Of a stretch of 37,994 nucleotides of DNA, positions 20,603-30,172 are shown piece after piece (the first letter of the stretch is position 1; every line of letters starts with the position of its first letter). This DNA is from Ilumatobacteraceae bacterium (GTDB lineage Bacteria; Actinomycetota; Acidimicrobiia; Acidimicrobiales; Ilumatobacteraceae), in contig JAEMRY010000002.1 of NCBI GenBank assembly GCA_016463105.1, positions 18,799 to 56,792 of the forward strand. The letters run 5' to 3'. The notes beneath the pieces were generated by a model, which was not told the DNA's origin, did no database searches, and saw only the letters and a program-made list of their open reading frames with translations. The position numbers were made by a program, and so were the translations under genes.

Positions 20603-20686
20603 GTCGGAGTGGCGAAATTGGCAGACGCACCAGCTTAAGGGGCTGGCGCTCGTAAGGGCGTAGGGGTTCAAGTCCCCTCTTCGACA
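20603..20686 (+). tRNA. tRNA-Leu, anticodon read as AAG; CCA not encoded
   Basis: 7-bp acceptor GTCGGAG/CTTCGAC, discriminator A, anticodon stem CCAGC/GCTGG with loop TTAAGGG, long class-II variable arm, T arm AGGGG-TTCAAGT-CCCCT. Confidence 0.95.
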
Positions 20687-20717
20687 CAATTAGAGTCTTG
20701 TAAGTGGAAGTTCGTAG

Positions 20718-21974
20718 GTGATCAGTTCTGAAATAGATCGCGTCGAACTGCAGAAACGAACGCTGCGAGTTTTGGTGGCTGGGCAAGTAGTTGCAGCGGC
20801 GGCATTGTCGGCGGCAGTCACAGTTGGTGCGTTTGTAATTCAAGACATTCTTGGTCAAGAAACACCATGGGGTGGCATCTCGAGTGCAACATTCACAATG
20901 GGATCGGCGTTTATGTCGCAGGTGCTGGCACGCAAAATGAGTCGTAAAGGTCGTCGTGTTGGTTTGCAATACGGTTATTCACTGGCGATTGTGGGTGGAT
21001 TGCTTGCCGGTTATGCGGTGAATCGAAGTTCTTTACCGCTTTTCATCTTGGGATTATTTCTCTATGGCTCTGGGCAAGCATCAAATTTGCTTTCACGCTA
21101 TGCAGCGATGGATCTTGCAGCCCCAGACCAACGCAGTCAGGCAATGAGTTATATTTTGTTTGGTTCAACGTTTGGTGCTGTGTTTGGTCCGGTTTTAATT
21201 CAGCCCGCAGAAAAATTTGGTGAAGAGATCTTCGGATGGTCGACGTATACAGGCCCTTGGATCGCGTCAGCATTTTTCTTTGCGTTCGCACTTCTAAATG
21301 TTGCGATTCGCTTGCGCCCAGACCCTTTAGAGGTCAGCGGTGGGCTCATCTCGCAACAGGGCGTTGGTGTCGTGACACCAAACTTAGGAGTAGCGTTTCG
21401 AACAATTTTCGGTATTAAAAATGCTCGAGTCGCTCTGACTGCGATGGTGATTTCGCAAGTCACGATGGTCGCGGTGATGACGATGACTCCAGTGCACTTA
21501 AAATTGCATGGTCATGAAGATGTGAGTCCGTATGTGATTTCACTGCACATTGCGGGCATGTACGCCTTTAGTCCTTTAGTTGGCAAGTTTGCAGATCGTC
21601 GCGGCAAGTTGTTATCGATTGTCGTGGGAGGTGTGCTGTTGTTGGCTGCGACAGTGATGGCCGCACTTGCGGGCGAAGCGGCAACTTTGCTGTGGCCGTC
21701 GCTGTGGTTGCTTGGCATCGGCTGGAATTTCGGTTTGATCGGTGGATCAAGTCTGTTGGTCGAGTCTGTGCCAGAAAAAACACGAGTCACGGTTCAGGGT
21801 GCTGCAGATTTGACGATGAGTTTTTGTGGTGGACTTGCAGGCTTCTCAAGTGGATTTATTCGAAAAGCCTTTGGATTTCATATGCTGAGCAATCTTGGCA
21901 CTGTGTTGGCGCTAATTTTGGTGGTTGTTGCAATAAGACATCTCTATCCATTAAAGCGTGCAACGCTAATCTAG
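20718..21974 (+). CDS. MFS transporter
   Basis: About 12 hydrophobic segments; MFS-like loop GKFADRRGKLLSIVVGG. GTG start. Confidence 0.82.
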   Translation: MISSEIDRVELQKRTLRVLVAGQVVAAAALSAAVTVGAFVIQDILGQETPWGGISSATFTMGSAFMSQVLARKMSRKGRRVGLQYGYSLAIVGGLLAGYAVNRSSLPLFILGLFLYGSGQASNLLSRYAAMDLAAPDQRSQAMSYILFGSTFGAVFGPVLIQPAEKFGEEIFGWSTYTGPWIASAFFFAFALLNVAIRLRPDPLEVSGGLISQQGVGVVTPNLGVAFRTIFGIKNARVALTAMVISQVTMVAVMTMTPVHLKLHGHEDVSPYVISLHIAGMYAFSPLVGKFADRRGKLLSIVVGGVLLLAATVMAALAGEAATLLWPSLWLLGIGWNFGLIGGSSLLVESVPEKTRVTVQGAADLTMSFCGGLAGFSSGFIRKAFGFHMLSNLGTVLALILVVVAIRHLYPLKRATLI

Positions 21975-21978
21975 ATAG

Positions 21979-23292
21979 GTGACTGCAACAGACAGCCGTA
22001 CAACCCGATGGTCAAACTGGGCTGGCAATCAAAAGACTGAACTAGTTGGCCTAAGTCTGCCACGAACCGAAATTGAATTACAACAAATTGTTCAGCATGC
22101 TTTCAAAAATAGCCAGCGTGTCAAGGCCGTTGGCGCTGGGCATAGTTTCACAGGTATCGCGCTAGCCGAACAACAACTTATTGATTTAACAAATTATTCA
22201 GAGATTGTCGAGATTGATTCGCAAAGATGTTTGGTGACCGTGCAAGCCGGAATGCAGTTATCAGTATTAAATATATTTTTGCATCAGCATGGTCTTGCGA
22301 TGCCCAACTTGGGAGATATTTCGTATCAGACGATTGCCGGTGCGATCTCAACTTCAACTCATGGTACGGGTGCTCAACTCACAGGGCTAGCAGGACAAGT
22401 TGAGAGTTTGCGAATTATTTTGGCAGACGGATCAATAGTTGATTGTTCGGCGACTGCTAATCGCGAACTGTTTGATTGCGCTCGTGTCGGGTTAGGTGCA
22501 GTCGGTCTGTTGAGTACGGTTACTTTAAAAGTCGTGCCAGCATTTACGCTCGCCGTAATTGAGCAACCAATGAGAGTCGATGAGTTGCTGGCGAACCTTG
22601 ACACTCATGTTGCAAGCAACGACCACTTTGAGTTTTTTTGGGTGCCACACACAGGTTGGGCGTTGACAAAGCGCAATAATCGCACGACTGAGCCCGCAAA
22701 ACCGATGGGGAAGATGTCACACTGGTATGCCAAAACACTGATGGAGAACTATGCGTTTGGTGCAGTTTGCATGCTCGGTCGTGCGAAACCTTCGCTAATC
22801 CCCAAACTGGCTAAGGCATTGCCAGCATCTGGCCGAAACGAGTATTCAGATTCAAGTTTCAAAATTTTTGCCAGCAAACGAATCGTCAAATTTTACGAAA
22901 TGGAGTATGCAATACCACGCGATGCATGTGCCGAAGCGCTCAATCGTGTCCGTAGAATGATTGGAGATAGTGGGTTCTTCCTGAATTTTCCTGTTGAGGT
23001 TCGCTTTACAGCCCCAGATGAGATTCCGCTAAGTACAGCGAGTAATCGAGAATCTGCGTATATCGCAGTTCATATATATAAAGGAATGGACTATGTTCCG
23101 TATTTTAAAGAAGTTGAATCAATCATGAACTCATATCAAGGCCGCCCGCATTGGGGCAAATTGCATTTTCAAAATGCAGAGACTCTTGCCCCGCGATATC
23201 CAAAGTGGGATCTATTTCAATCAGTTCGTAATCAAGTTGACCCCAAGCGTGTCTTTTCGAATGCTTATTTAGAGACAGTGTTGGGTAAATAG
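21979..23292 (+). CDS. FAD-linked oxidoreductase, D-arabinono-1,4-lactone oxidase/L-gulonolactone oxidase-like
   Basis: VGAGHSFTGIA (FAD attachment-type motif), GAISTSTHGTG, C-terminal ALO segment with GRPHWGKLHFQ. Confidence 0.88.
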   Translation: MTATDSRTTRWSNWAGNQKTELVGLSLPRTEIELQQIVQHAFKNSQRVKAVGAGHSFTGIALAEQQLIDLTNYSEIVEIDSQRCLVTVQAGMQLSVLNIFLHQHGLAMPNLGDISYQTIAGAISTSTHGTGAQLTGLAGQVESLRIILADGSIVDCSATANRELFDCARVGLGAVGLLSTVTLKVVPAFTLAVIEQPMRVDELLANLDTHVASNDHFEFFWVPHTGWALTKRNNRTTEPAKPMGKMSHWYAKTLMENYAFGAVCMLGRAKPSLIPKLAKALPASGRNEYSDSSFKIFASKRIVKFYEMEYAIPRDACAEALNRVRRMIGDSGFFLNFPVEVRFTAPDEIPLSTASNRESAYIAVHIYKGMDYVPYFKEVESIMNSYQGRPHWGKLHFQNAETLAPRYPKWDLFQSVRNQVDPKRVFSNAYLETVLGK

Positions 23293-23294
23293 TT

Positions 23295-24467
23295 ATGAAA
23301 AGTTTTATAGAGTTGGGCGTACCAGCAAAGTTCGCCGAGAAATTAACAGCACGTGGAATCACAACGCCATTTGAAATTCAAGCAGCAGCGTTGCCTGATG
23401 GTTTAGCCGGTCATGATGTGTGCGGTAAAGCACCTACGGGTTCGGGTAAGACAATTGCATTTGGTCTCGTGTTGGCGGTTCGATTGCAAAAGTCAAAACC
23501 TGGTCAACCAGGCGGATTAGTTTTAGTGCCAACTCGCGAATTAGCGATTCAGGTTGCCAAAGAGATTGGTCTGCTCTGCGAAGGAACAGATCTTCGTGTG
23601 GCTTCGGTTTATGGTGGTGCGGGTTACGGCCCTCAAGTAAAAGCAGTTCGCGGTGCAAGCATAATTGTTGCCACTCCTGGACGTCTTGAAGACTTGTTAG
23701 AGCGTCGTGACATGTCATTGTCGGCAGTGACGATTGCCGTGCTCGACGAAGCAGACCGTATGTCTGACATGGGATTCTTGCCAGCAGTGCGTCGTTTGCT
23801 TCGCGCGTTACCAAAGCAGCGTCAAGTGATGTTATTTTCGGCGACCCTGGATGGCGACATTTCGCAGGTTGTTAAAGAGTTTCAGCACGAGCCAAAACGA
23901 CACGAGTCACACTCTGACGCAGACGAACCAGACATCGAACATAAGTTCTGGATGGTAAGTCGCAACGACCGAGTCGAGACGATTGCTCAGTTGGTGAATC
24001 ATTACGAACGAATTATTTTGTTCTGTCGCACCAAGCACGGCTGTGATCGACTTGCCAAGCAACTTGATAATGCAGGGGTTCGTTCGTCGATCATTCACGG
24101 CAATAAGAGTCAGGCACAAAGAGAGCGATCGCTAGAAGAATTTCGACGTGGTCGATCTAATGCGCTAGTTGCCACTGATGTTGCCGCCCGCGGAATTCAC
24201 ATCGATGATGTGCCTTGTGTTGTGCACTTCGATCCACCTGCTGACCACAAGGACTACATTCATCGTTCTGGTCGTACGGGTCGTGCTGGTTCTAAGGGCG
24301 TTGTTATCTCGCTAGTTGAGTCATCGCAGAAGCGAACAGTTAATAAACTTGCCCGCGATGCAGGTGTCGAGGCTGACTTTGTTGAGCCAGATTTTGAACC
24401 AGCAGATCCAGATCAACTCGAAGCACGTCCAGGTGCGCTCGGCGGAGTTCTACTCGCCGTTAAATAA
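23295..24467 (+). CDS. DEAD-box RNA helicase
   Basis: APTGSGKTIAFGL, PTRELAIQVA, VLDEADRMSDMGF, FSATLDG, ATDVAARGIHIDDV, HRSGRTGRAG. Confidence 0.95.
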   Translation: MKSFIELGVPAKFAEKLTARGITTPFEIQAAALPDGLAGHDVCGKAPTGSGKTIAFGLVLAVRLQKSKPGQPGGLVLVPTRELAIQVAKEIGLLCEGTDLRVASVYGGAGYGPQVKAVRGASIIVATPGRLEDLLERRDMSLSAVTIAVLDEADRMSDMGFLPAVRRLLRALPKQRQVMLFSATLDGDISQVVKEFQHEPKRHESHSDADEPDIEHKFWMVSRNDRVETIAQLVNHYERIILFCRTKHGCDRLAKQLDNAGVRSSIIHGNKSQAQRERSLEEFRRGRSNALVATDVAARGIHIDDVPCVVHFDPPADHKDYIHRSGRTGRAGSKGVVISLVESSQKRTVNKLARDAGVEADFVEPDFEPADPDQLEARPGALGGVLLAVK

Positions 24468-26738
24468 TCAGAGACAAATATCTTGTGGGCGAATTGGCAC
24501 GCGAGGTAAGTCACGACCAGTGGCATTACGAATTGCCGCGGCTATGGCCGGAGTAACAGAGATGCATGGTGGTTCGCCGATTCCTTTTGCACCGAGAGGT
24601 GCTTGAGGTTCTGGTTCTTCGATCATCACTGCAATTACTTGTGGAGCATCAAGCGCTGTGGGCAATAAATAATCAGTAAAACTTGGATTTCGCATTTTGC
24701 CGTTATCTAAAACAATTTCTTCCATCACTGCCAGACCCAAACCCTGTGCAATGCCACCTTCAATTTGTCCGAGTGCAGCAATTGGATTTAATACACGTCC
24801 GACGTCTTGGGCTGTTGCGATTTGAATAACTTTGACCAACCCAAGTTCAACATCAACATCTACAACTGCTCGATGAGCAACAAATGCGAAGGCAACGTGG
24901 CAGTTGCCTTGGCCGTTTTCGTCGAGTTCTTCGGTTGGGCGGTGATGATGCTCGAAGGTTTCGTCAATAAAGACTCCGGTTGAAGCTTCGATAACGCTGA
25001 TACGAAAATCACCGAGCATGTCGACGACATCTGTGTCTTCAATTACAAGTCGCAATGGGTCAATGTTGTGTTTCGTACCGACGTGTTCAAAAAGTCTCTG
25101 GCGCACGAGTCTGCAAGCACCGTCTACGGCTCCACCACTCATCCAAGTTTGACGTGATGCCGATGTGCTGCCGGCTGATCCGATTCGTGTGTCAACTGGG
25201 TCGATGATCACTTCGTCCACGCCCAGAACTGACCGTGCGATCTGTGGGGCGAGAACTACAAAACCTTGACCGACTTCAACTGTGGCGAACTTTAAGTTCA
25301 CGACGCCGTTTTGTAATTGACATCGTGCAGTCGCGAAGTCGTCAAAAGATTCGCTATACATTAGGTTTTTGATCGAAACACCCCAGCCGACTCCGCGAAC
25401 GATGTTGTGCGGTAGGGATGTCAGGCCAGAGCCACCAACTATTTCGAGAGCATTTGCGTTTCGCGCAAGGGGAGCAGGCATTTCAATTGCATCAGTCTCA
25501 CGAATGCATCGCTCAACTGGTGCAACACTTTCAACAACTTGACCCGTGATCAATTTGTCACCGGTAACCATTGCATTAATTAGTCGAATCTCAACTGGTG
25601 AAAGCCCGCAAGCCACTGCCAATTTGTCCATTTGGCTTTCGTGTGCATAGCAAGCCTGAACGACACCAAAGCCTCGCATCGCACCACAAGGTGGATTATT
25701 CGTGCGGACTGCGTAGCCGTCCACTGTTGCATTGAGACATTTATATGGACCTTGAATGTGCGTAACGCCATTAATTAGAACTGCTGCTGATGTGGATGCA
25801 TATGCGCCACCGTCAAACACCATTCTTGATTCGATTCGCTGAATTACTCCGGTGCGAGTGGCATGGTGACGTATCCAAATTTTTGCTGGGTGACGATGCA
25901 CGTGGCCATAAAACGATTCTTCACGACCGTATTGCATCTTGATTGGTCGCGATGTTCGCAATGCAAGCAATGCACAGTGAACTTGCAAACTTATATCTTC
26001 ACGAGCACCGAATGCGCCACCGACGCCACCAAGAGTTATTCGAATTTTCTCAAGTGGCAAATCAAGACAGGCAGCAATTTGTTTTTGATCTTCGTGTAGC
26101 CACTGAGTAGCGACAAACATTTCAACTCCGGCACCGCCACTATCTGGAATCGCGAGTGCTGCTTCGAGCCCAAGAAAAGCCTGGTCTTGCATTCCCATTT
26201 CGTAAGTGGCTTCGACAATGATTTCACCTTGAAGATTTTGATCACCAGTGATAATTCGTTGGTGACGAAACAGGTTTCCATCAGGGTGTATTTGAGTTGT
26301 AGATGGCAACATCGCCAACTCTGCATCAGTTATAGGGGTTAAAACTTCATAGTTGACTTTGATCGCTGCGAGTGCCCGGCGACAAGTTTCAGGATGATCA
26401 GCAGCAACGGCAGCGACAGGCTCACCGACGTATCGAACTATCTCGCTGGCAAAAACTGGCTGATCGCTAGAGATTAAACCATATGTTTTTTTGCCCGGTA
26501 CGTCTTGGGCCGTGATAATTGCTTCAACCCCATCAATTTTGTAGGCGGCCGAGAGATCGATACTGATTATTCGTGCAAACGGGTGCGGGCTGCGCAATGT
26601 CGCACCCCACAACATATGTTCGGCATGCAGATCAGAAGAGAACTCAAATTTGCCTGAAACTTTTGCGGCTCCGTCAGGACGCAATGCCGATGCACCAAGA
26701 ACATCGCGATGAATGGATGTTTTAGTTGCGTTGCTCAT
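24468..26738 (-). CDS. Molybdenum hydroxylase (xanthine dehydrogenase family), molybdopterin-binding subunit
   Basis: GGVGGAFGAREDIS, CGAMRGFGVVQACYAHE, PLGAKGIGEPPCIS (active-site Glu motif). Confidence 0.93.
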   Translation of the reverse strand: MSNATKTSIHRDVLGASALRPDGAAKVSGKFEFSSDLHAEHMLWGATLRSPHPFARIISIDLSAAYKIDGVEAIITAQDVPGKKTYGLISSDQPVFASEIVRYVGEPVAAVAADHPETCRRALAAIKVNYEVLTPITDAELAMLPSTTQIHPDGNLFRHQRIITGDQNLQGEIIVEATYEMGMQDQAFLGLEAALAIPDSGGAGVEMFVATQWLHEDQKQIAACLDLPLEKIRITLGGVGGAFGAREDISLQVHCALLALRTSRPIKMQYGREESFYGHVHRHPAKIWIRHHATRTGVIQRIESRMVFDGGAYASTSAAVLINGVTHIQGPYKCLNATVDGYAVRTNNPPCGAMRGFGVVQACYAHESQMDKLAVACGLSPVEIRLINAMVTGDKLITGQVVESVAPVERCIRETDAIEMPAPLARNANALEIVGGSGLTSLPHNIVRGVGWGVSIKNLMYSESFDDFATARCQLQNGVVNLKFATVEVGQGFVVLAPQIARSVLGVDEVIIDPVDTRIGSAGSTSASRQTWMSGGAVDGACRLVRQRLFEHVGTKHNIDPLRLVIEDTDVVDMLGDFRISVIEASTGVFIDETFEHHHRPTEELDENGQGNCHVAFAFVAHRAVVDVDVELGLVKVIQIATAQDVGRVLNPIAALGQIEGGIAQGLGLAVMEEIVLDNGKMRNPSFTDYLLPTALDAPQVIAVMIEEPEPQAPLGAKGIGEPPCISVTPAIAAAIRNATGRDLPRVPIRPQDICL

Positions 26739-27226
26739 AAATTAGTTGCTCTGCGGGTAGTGACAGCCGTATTGACTGCCTCAAAGATTCGGCCGTAGCC
26801 AGTGCATCGACAAATATTGCCCGAGATTGCTTCTTTAACTTCGAGTTGAGAAGGGTCAGGATTGTTGTCGAGTAAATGTTCAATTGCGACTATTAGTCCT
26901 GGCGTACAAAACCCACATTGAACACCGCCCTCAGTAATGAATGCATCTTGAACGGCCGTCAATGAATCATCTTGAGTCAAACCTTCGACCGTTGTAATTT
27001 TTGAGTCGATCGCAGTTGCCGCCATCACGAGACAAGAGCAGACGGCCTGACCATCCATAATTACGGTGCAGCTTCCACATTCGCCTTGCTCGCAGGCACC
27101 TTTAGAACCAGGAAGACCCAAACGCTCACGCAATACATAGAGCAAACTTTCACCAACCCATGCGTCCCGAACTTGGCGCTTCTGGCCATTTACATTGAGA
27201 TCGTAAACCTCTGAGTTTGCGCTCAT
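26735..27226 (-). CDS. Molybdenum hydroxylase 2Fe-2S subunit
   Basis: GSKGACEQGECGSCTVIMDGQAVCSCL and QCGFCTPGLIVA...GNICRCTGYGRI. Confidence 0.95.
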   Translation of the reverse strand: MSANSEVYDLNVNGQKRQVRDAWVGESLLYVLRERLGLPGSKGACEQGECGSCTVIMDGQAVCSCLVMAATAIDSKITTVEGLTQDDSLTAVQDAFITEGGVQCGFCTPGLIVAIEHLLDNNPDPSQLEVKEAISGNICRCTGYGRIFEAVNTAVTTRRATNL

Positions 27227-28074
27227 TGTGTGTTGGCTCTCGTTAAAAGTCTGCGCGACAGGGTTGCGACTGCATGTCGTCGATATGCAGCGGTACTTCT
27301 GTGGTCATCAATAGGTTTCGATTCTTTGGCGACTCTGTCACCAAATTCTTTAAGCAAATTAGGCGCCACGATCGAAATATTTTTGAGGTCAATCTGCATC
27401 GCGAGCCATTGTTCAGTTTCGCGACAACGAATAATTGTTGGACCGACTGAACCAAGCGCAACACCGATAGAACCTTTTTCACGGTCAATAACAAGACAAC
27501 ACGATGCAATAGAAATGACCATTGCGTTTCTTACACCGACTTTTGCATAACCTTGCCAACCGTTGATGATTGGCAGAGTTGCAGAAACAATTAATTCACC
27601 AGGTTGACGCGCATTTCGCTTTACTCCAACCATAAAGTCATGCACCGAGATCTCACGAGAAGTTGTGGCAGTTTGCAGGTTAATTACTGCATCAAGCGCA
27701 CTAAGCACAGGCAGCGCATCGCCAGCAGGCGAGCAGGTGCCTAGATTGCCACCAATTGAGCCTGCGGCTCGAATTTGCGGTGACCCAACTGTGCGAGCGG
27801 CTTGTGCAAGTGCAGGAAGCAACTGTGCAAGTTCGCCGTGCTCCATTTCTCGGTAGGGCAATCCTGATCCAATTACGACATTTTTTTTATCTGCTGTGAC
27901 TACATAGTTGCGGATTTCGTCTACACGACGCAGAGCAATAACATCAGTCGGTTTGCGATGATTGAAATTAACTTCAACCATCAGGTCGGTTCCGCCTTGA
28001 ATTATTTGAGCGTCAGGGTTAGCCGTTGCTGCTGCCAGCGCGTCATGCAAACTTTGCGGAATCAGTACTGTCAC
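27223..28074 (-). CDS. Molybdenum hydroxylase FAD-binding subunit
   Basis: [49 protein letters not shown] at 28074 overlaps the upstream TGA (GTGA); the ORF-track ATG at 28089 is less likely. Confidence 0.92.
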   Translation of the reverse strand: MTVLIPQSLHDALAAATANPDAQIIQGGTDLMVEVNFNHRKPTDVIALRRVDEIRNYVVTADKKNVVIGSGLPYREMEHGELAQLLPALAQAARTVGSPQIRAAGSIGGNLGTCSPAGDALPVLSALDAVINLQTATTSREISVHDFMVGVKRNARQPGELIVSATLPIINGWQGYAKVGVRNAMVISIASCCLVIDREKGSIGVALGSVGPTIIRCRETEQWLAMQIDLKNISIVAPNLLKEFGDRVAKESKPIDDHRSTAAYRRHAVATLSRRLLTRANTQ

Positions 28075-29099
28075 GAAACACCATCCCAATTCGAAAACGC
28101 GTCAATCATTGCTTTGACATCTCCAAGTGGATAAAGAATCGGACAAGTCGCTCCGTTCTTGAGATAGTGGGTTACTTGCTGTCGTGCTTCAGCGGGTGTG
28201 CCACTGGCAGTAAGCATCTGCACGATTTCGTCTGGCACGTGCTTAGATGCGGCGACAACTTGATCGTGTGTGGCGGGCCAAGTTAATACAGAGCCAACTT
28301 TGTCAAGTATTGATTGTGGTACTCCAGACGCCTTCATGATGTGGGGCTGTTGCCCAAGATATTGCGTGACCATTTGTCGCGCCATATCGAGAGCAGTTTT
28401 TCGATCTTCGTGCACACTGCAAACCACTAATTGAGGACGATCAATTGACTCAACTGATCTGCCTGCTCGGTCGGCGCCGATAGATAATGCTTCCATTGCT
28501 TGTTGGTTATATTCAGGAGACACGAGGTAGTTGAGCACAACACCATCAGCAATTTCGCCGGTCAACTCCATCATTTGCATGCCGGTTGCACCTATATATA
28601 TGGGGACATCTTTGGCTCGGCGTTCTTGGTAAACATAGTCGAGCTCAACACCATCGAGATGAACAAACTCGCCATTAAATGTGACCGTCTCGTTATTTAG
28701 TAGTGCACGTACTGAGGTAACGATTTCGCGCATCGCTCGCAAAGGCTTGGCGCGCGAGATTCCAACTTTTTGAGCCAATGGATCCCACCATGCGCCGATG
28801 CCGAGAATAATTCGACCTGGTGCGAGGTCGTCGAGAGTAGAGAATGTTGCCGCGAGTCGAGCAGGGTTGCGACTCCAACAATCGACAACACCAGAACCAA
28901 CCTTGAGAGTTGTGGTTACCGATGCGAATGCCGCCATCGGCACAGTTGCTTCACGAACAAGGCGACTTTCGGCCTGCCAAACTGCTTCAAAGCCCTTGGC
29001 TTCTGCGTATTTAGCAAATTCCATTCCTTCGGAGATGCGGTGAGCATCCTGAAGATATAGCGCAACGCGGGCAGATTTTTTGTTTGTAACAGTGCTCAT
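28071..29099 (-). CDS. LLM-class flavin/F420-dependent oxidoreductase
   Basis: Luciferase-like fold signatures: [81 protein letters not shown]. Confidence 0.9.
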   Translation of the reverse strand: MSTVTNKKSARVALYLQDAHRISEGMEFAKYAEAKGFEAVWQAESRLVREATVPMAAFASVTTTLKVGSGVVDCWSRNPARLAATFSTLDDLAPGRIILGIGAWWDPLAQKVGISRAKPLRAMREIVTSVRALLNNETVTFNGEFVHLDGVELDYVYQERRAKDVPIYIGATGMQMMELTGEIADGVVLNYLVSPEYNQQAMEALSIGADRAGRSVESIDRPQLVVCSVHEDRKTALDMARQMVTQYLGQQPHIMKASGVPQSILDKVGSVLTWPATHDQVVAASKHVPDEIVQMLTASGTPAEARQQVTHYLKNGATCPILYPLGDVKAMIDAFSNWDGVS

Positions 29100-30169
29100 T
29101 AGATGGCCAACCTCTGATGTAATCGTATTGATTGTTCTGCAGCTTTGGCCCTAACTTCTTGTATATCAACTCGAGTCGGCAGACCAGCGACGACTAATTT
29201 CTCACCGTTAACTTCGACATCTGTGGCGCGAACACCCGGGGTAAATGCAACATGCCACGGGCTATCTAGATGATCGTAGTTATATGTCACTTTGTCAGAT
29301 TTGGCCTCGGGAAATATTTCATAGCCATTTTCTAACCACGACCAAACCGTGGATGGCGTTTGTTCGATGTCATATTCTCGTAGACGAACAAACGCTAAGC
29401 GAGCTTCTTCAAGCATGTCTGCACCAATGCCGTCAGTGCCAAGCAGAATTTTATTCTTTAGTGCACTTGGTTTGGCGTAGCCCACCGAGTTGTTCATGTT
29501 TGATCGCGGATTATGAACCACATATCCAGAAAGTTTTCGGTCTAAGTGCACAGCGTGAATTAAAAGCCAATTGTCTCTAGTCAGTGATTCAAGTCTGGCT
29601 CCGGCATGCACATCATCTAATCCCTCGGCGACATGAATATGAACACCAACATTATGTTTTGCTGCCAGTTCGCTGGCTGCATTTAGGGTTTCATCGCTAC
29701 AAGTAAATGCTGCGTGAACTCCAACCATTCCACGCCCTCCTTGGCTCAGATATCGATCGCATTCTTCTAAGCCCCGTTTGGCAGCATTAGTCATTTTCGA
29801 AAGGGGAGATACTTTCGAGTGCAATTGTCCAAGATCGTCCCAACGATCAGTGACTCCATAGCAAGCGTTGACACGCACTCCGACTTGTTCGCAGGCTTTC
29901 GCGATTAATGAAAGAGAGCCGTCAATAAAATTTGGTGATTCGTGATGATCGATAATGCAAGTCGTGCCGCTGATTAAGGCTTCTGTTGCGCCAAGCATTG
30001 CTGACCAATAAATCATTTGTTCGTCAAGTGCGTTATCTAATCGCCACCAAACCTGTTGCAAGATTTCTAAGAAGTTATTTGGTGTTGTCTTGCTTGCGGG
30101 CATGCCTCGGGCAAGCGACGAATAAAGGTGATGGTGCGCACAGACATGCCCCGAGGTCTGATTCGACAT
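29099..30169 (-). CDS. SsnA-like amidohydrolase (aminohydrolase), lacking the usual N-terminal beta-sandwich segment
   Basis: Metal-ligand motifs: [14 protein letters not shown] (HxH), [50 protein letters not shown]. The protein starts about 10 aa before HxH. Confidence 0.82.
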   Translation of the reverse strand: MSNQTSGHVCAHHHLYSSLARGMPASKTTPNNFLEILQQVWWRLDNALDEQMIYWSAMLGATEALISGTTCIIDHHESPNFIDGSLSLIAKACEQVGVRVNACYGVTDRWDDLGQLHSKVSPLSKMTNAAKRGLEECDRYLSQGGRGMVGVHAAFTCSDETLNAASELAAKHNVGVHIHVAEGLDDVHAGARLESLTRDNWLLIHAVHLDRKLSGYVVHNPRSNMNNSVGYAKPSALKNKILLGTDGIGADMLEEARLAFVRLREYDIEQTPSTVWSWLENGYEIFPEAKSDKVTYNYDHLDSPWHVAFTPGVRATDVEVNGEKLVVAGLPTRVDIQEVRAKAAEQSIRLHQRLAI

Positions 30170-30172
30170 TTT

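Noticed and set aside
20580-20969. 129-aa - strand ORF covering the tRNA and MFS start
   Set aside because: Antisense to a clear tRNA-Leu and an MFS gene; Cys/Thr-rich translation without family signatures.
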